Of a stretch of DNA of 64,000 nucleotides, positions 63,733-64,000 are shown piece after piece. The DNA comes from Catenovulum maritimum (GTDB lineage: Bacteria > Pseudomonadota > Gammaproteobacteria > Enterobacterales > Alteromonadaceae). A model generated the notes under the pieces. That model did no database searches and had not been told where the DNA came from. It saw only the letters and a program-made list of their open reading frames with translations. The stretch is from positions 2,948 to 66,947 of the forward strand of contig NZ_KQ130493.1 in NCBI RefSeq assembly GCF_001050375.1, given 5' to 3'. A program made the translations under genes and the position numbers. Each line of letters begins with the position of its first letter. Position 1 is the stretch's first letter.

Positions 63733-63980
63733 TCAATAAGTTCTTGTTCAGTTCCATTGCCTGCTTCAAGTTCGGCAATGGATTCTAAAAGATGTCTAGC
63801 ATTTGCTGGAGATCTAAGTAAATATGTAGTTTCCTGCATTGCGTTATAGTCTTCTAAAGATATCATAACAACAGGTGCTTCACTTTTACGGGTAATTATA
63901 ATTGGTGCGTGGTCATTACAAACTTGCGCCATTGTGCTTGCTAAATTTGCTCTAGCAGCGGTATAGCTTATTGCGTCCAT
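63729..63980 (-). CDS. antitoxin, YefM/Phd family, second module
   Basis: An 83-residue antitoxin (MDAISYTAARANLASTMAQVCNDHAPIIITRKSEAP, then VVMISLEDYNAMQETTYLLRSPANARHLLESI). It fits YefM well, including the conserved SPANA-x-x-L segment that contacts YoeB. A GGAGT ribosome site precedes the ATG. Its divergence from the first antitoxin, especially at the N- and C-termini, suggests two independent acquisitions rather than a local duplication. The promoter lies mostly beyond the window edge. Confidence 0.93.
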   Translation of the reverse strand: MDAISYTAARANLASTMAQVCNDHAPIIITRKSEAPVVMISLEDYNAMQETTYLLRSPANARHLLESIAELEAGNGTEQELIE

Positions 63981-64000
63981 GGTAACTCCAAAGTGTTGTT

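Overview
The window looks like a chromosomal segment of a marine gammaproteobacterium of the Alteromonadales type (Catenovulum-, Paraglaciecola- or Colwellia-like). The evidence is an AT-rich genome, the gammaproteobacterial pair pyrD-zapC, YdiJ, TrhP with a YfhL-type ferredoxin, the 180-kDa NAD-glutamate dehydrogenase, TonB-dependent uptake, and a locus for sulfated, rhamnose-containing algal polysaccharide. No rRNA gene, CRISPR array or intact transposase was seen.

Layout. 1-400: two tandem initiator tRNA genes on the minus strand. 705-7594: a tight four-gene operon (DUF1302, DUF1329, YCF48-like, MMPL/RND permease) that looks like one envelope or lipid-export machine. 7680-22592: housekeeping genes (gdhB, pyrD, zapC, NIF3/YbgI, RsmB/NOP methyltransferase, YfhL-type ferredoxin, trhP, a periplasmic binding protein, ydiJ). 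22666-35216: a GH42-like glycosidase, a hybrid sensor kinase, a TonB receptor, a TPR-sulfotransferase, a lipoprotein and a binding-protein-like gene. 36090-39306: a PEP-CTERM protein behind a sigma-54-like promoter, then a Planctomycetes/Verrucomicrobia-style ECF sigma factor with a LamG-bearing anti-sigma protein. 39494-60400: the rhamnoside locus (two S1 sulfatases, GH78, two GH106, RhaT, a fucose/arabinose-isomerase-fold enzyme, a GH39-like lipoprotein, a second clan-A glycosidase with Ig domains). 60401-64000: an accessory zone with an integron-cassette-like unit, an inverted REP pair, a 53-bp direct repeat and two YefM-YoeB modules.

How the genes may work together (inference): secreted or surface-anchored sulfatases and rhamnosidases strip sulfate and L-rhamnose from a ulvan-like polymer. 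RhaT imports rhamnose and the adjacent isomerase probably starts its catabolism. The rhamnose kinase, the aldolase and any polysaccharide lyase are not in this window. Three transcription units of the locus (GH78, second sulfatase, GH39-like) share a two-block upstream motif, GGTATCAA-N18-TATTC, with identical spacing. This suggests one regulon, perhaps served by the neighbouring ECF/LamG pair.

Signs of remodelling: an IS110-type remnant at 53961-54085, a MmcQ/YjbR gene remnant at 36819-36961 beside a 92-bp dispersed repeat, a perfect 11-copy 9-bp repeat encoding Pro-Ala-Glu, and the accessory zone at the right end. All product names come from reading motifs and recalling families. No database search was made.
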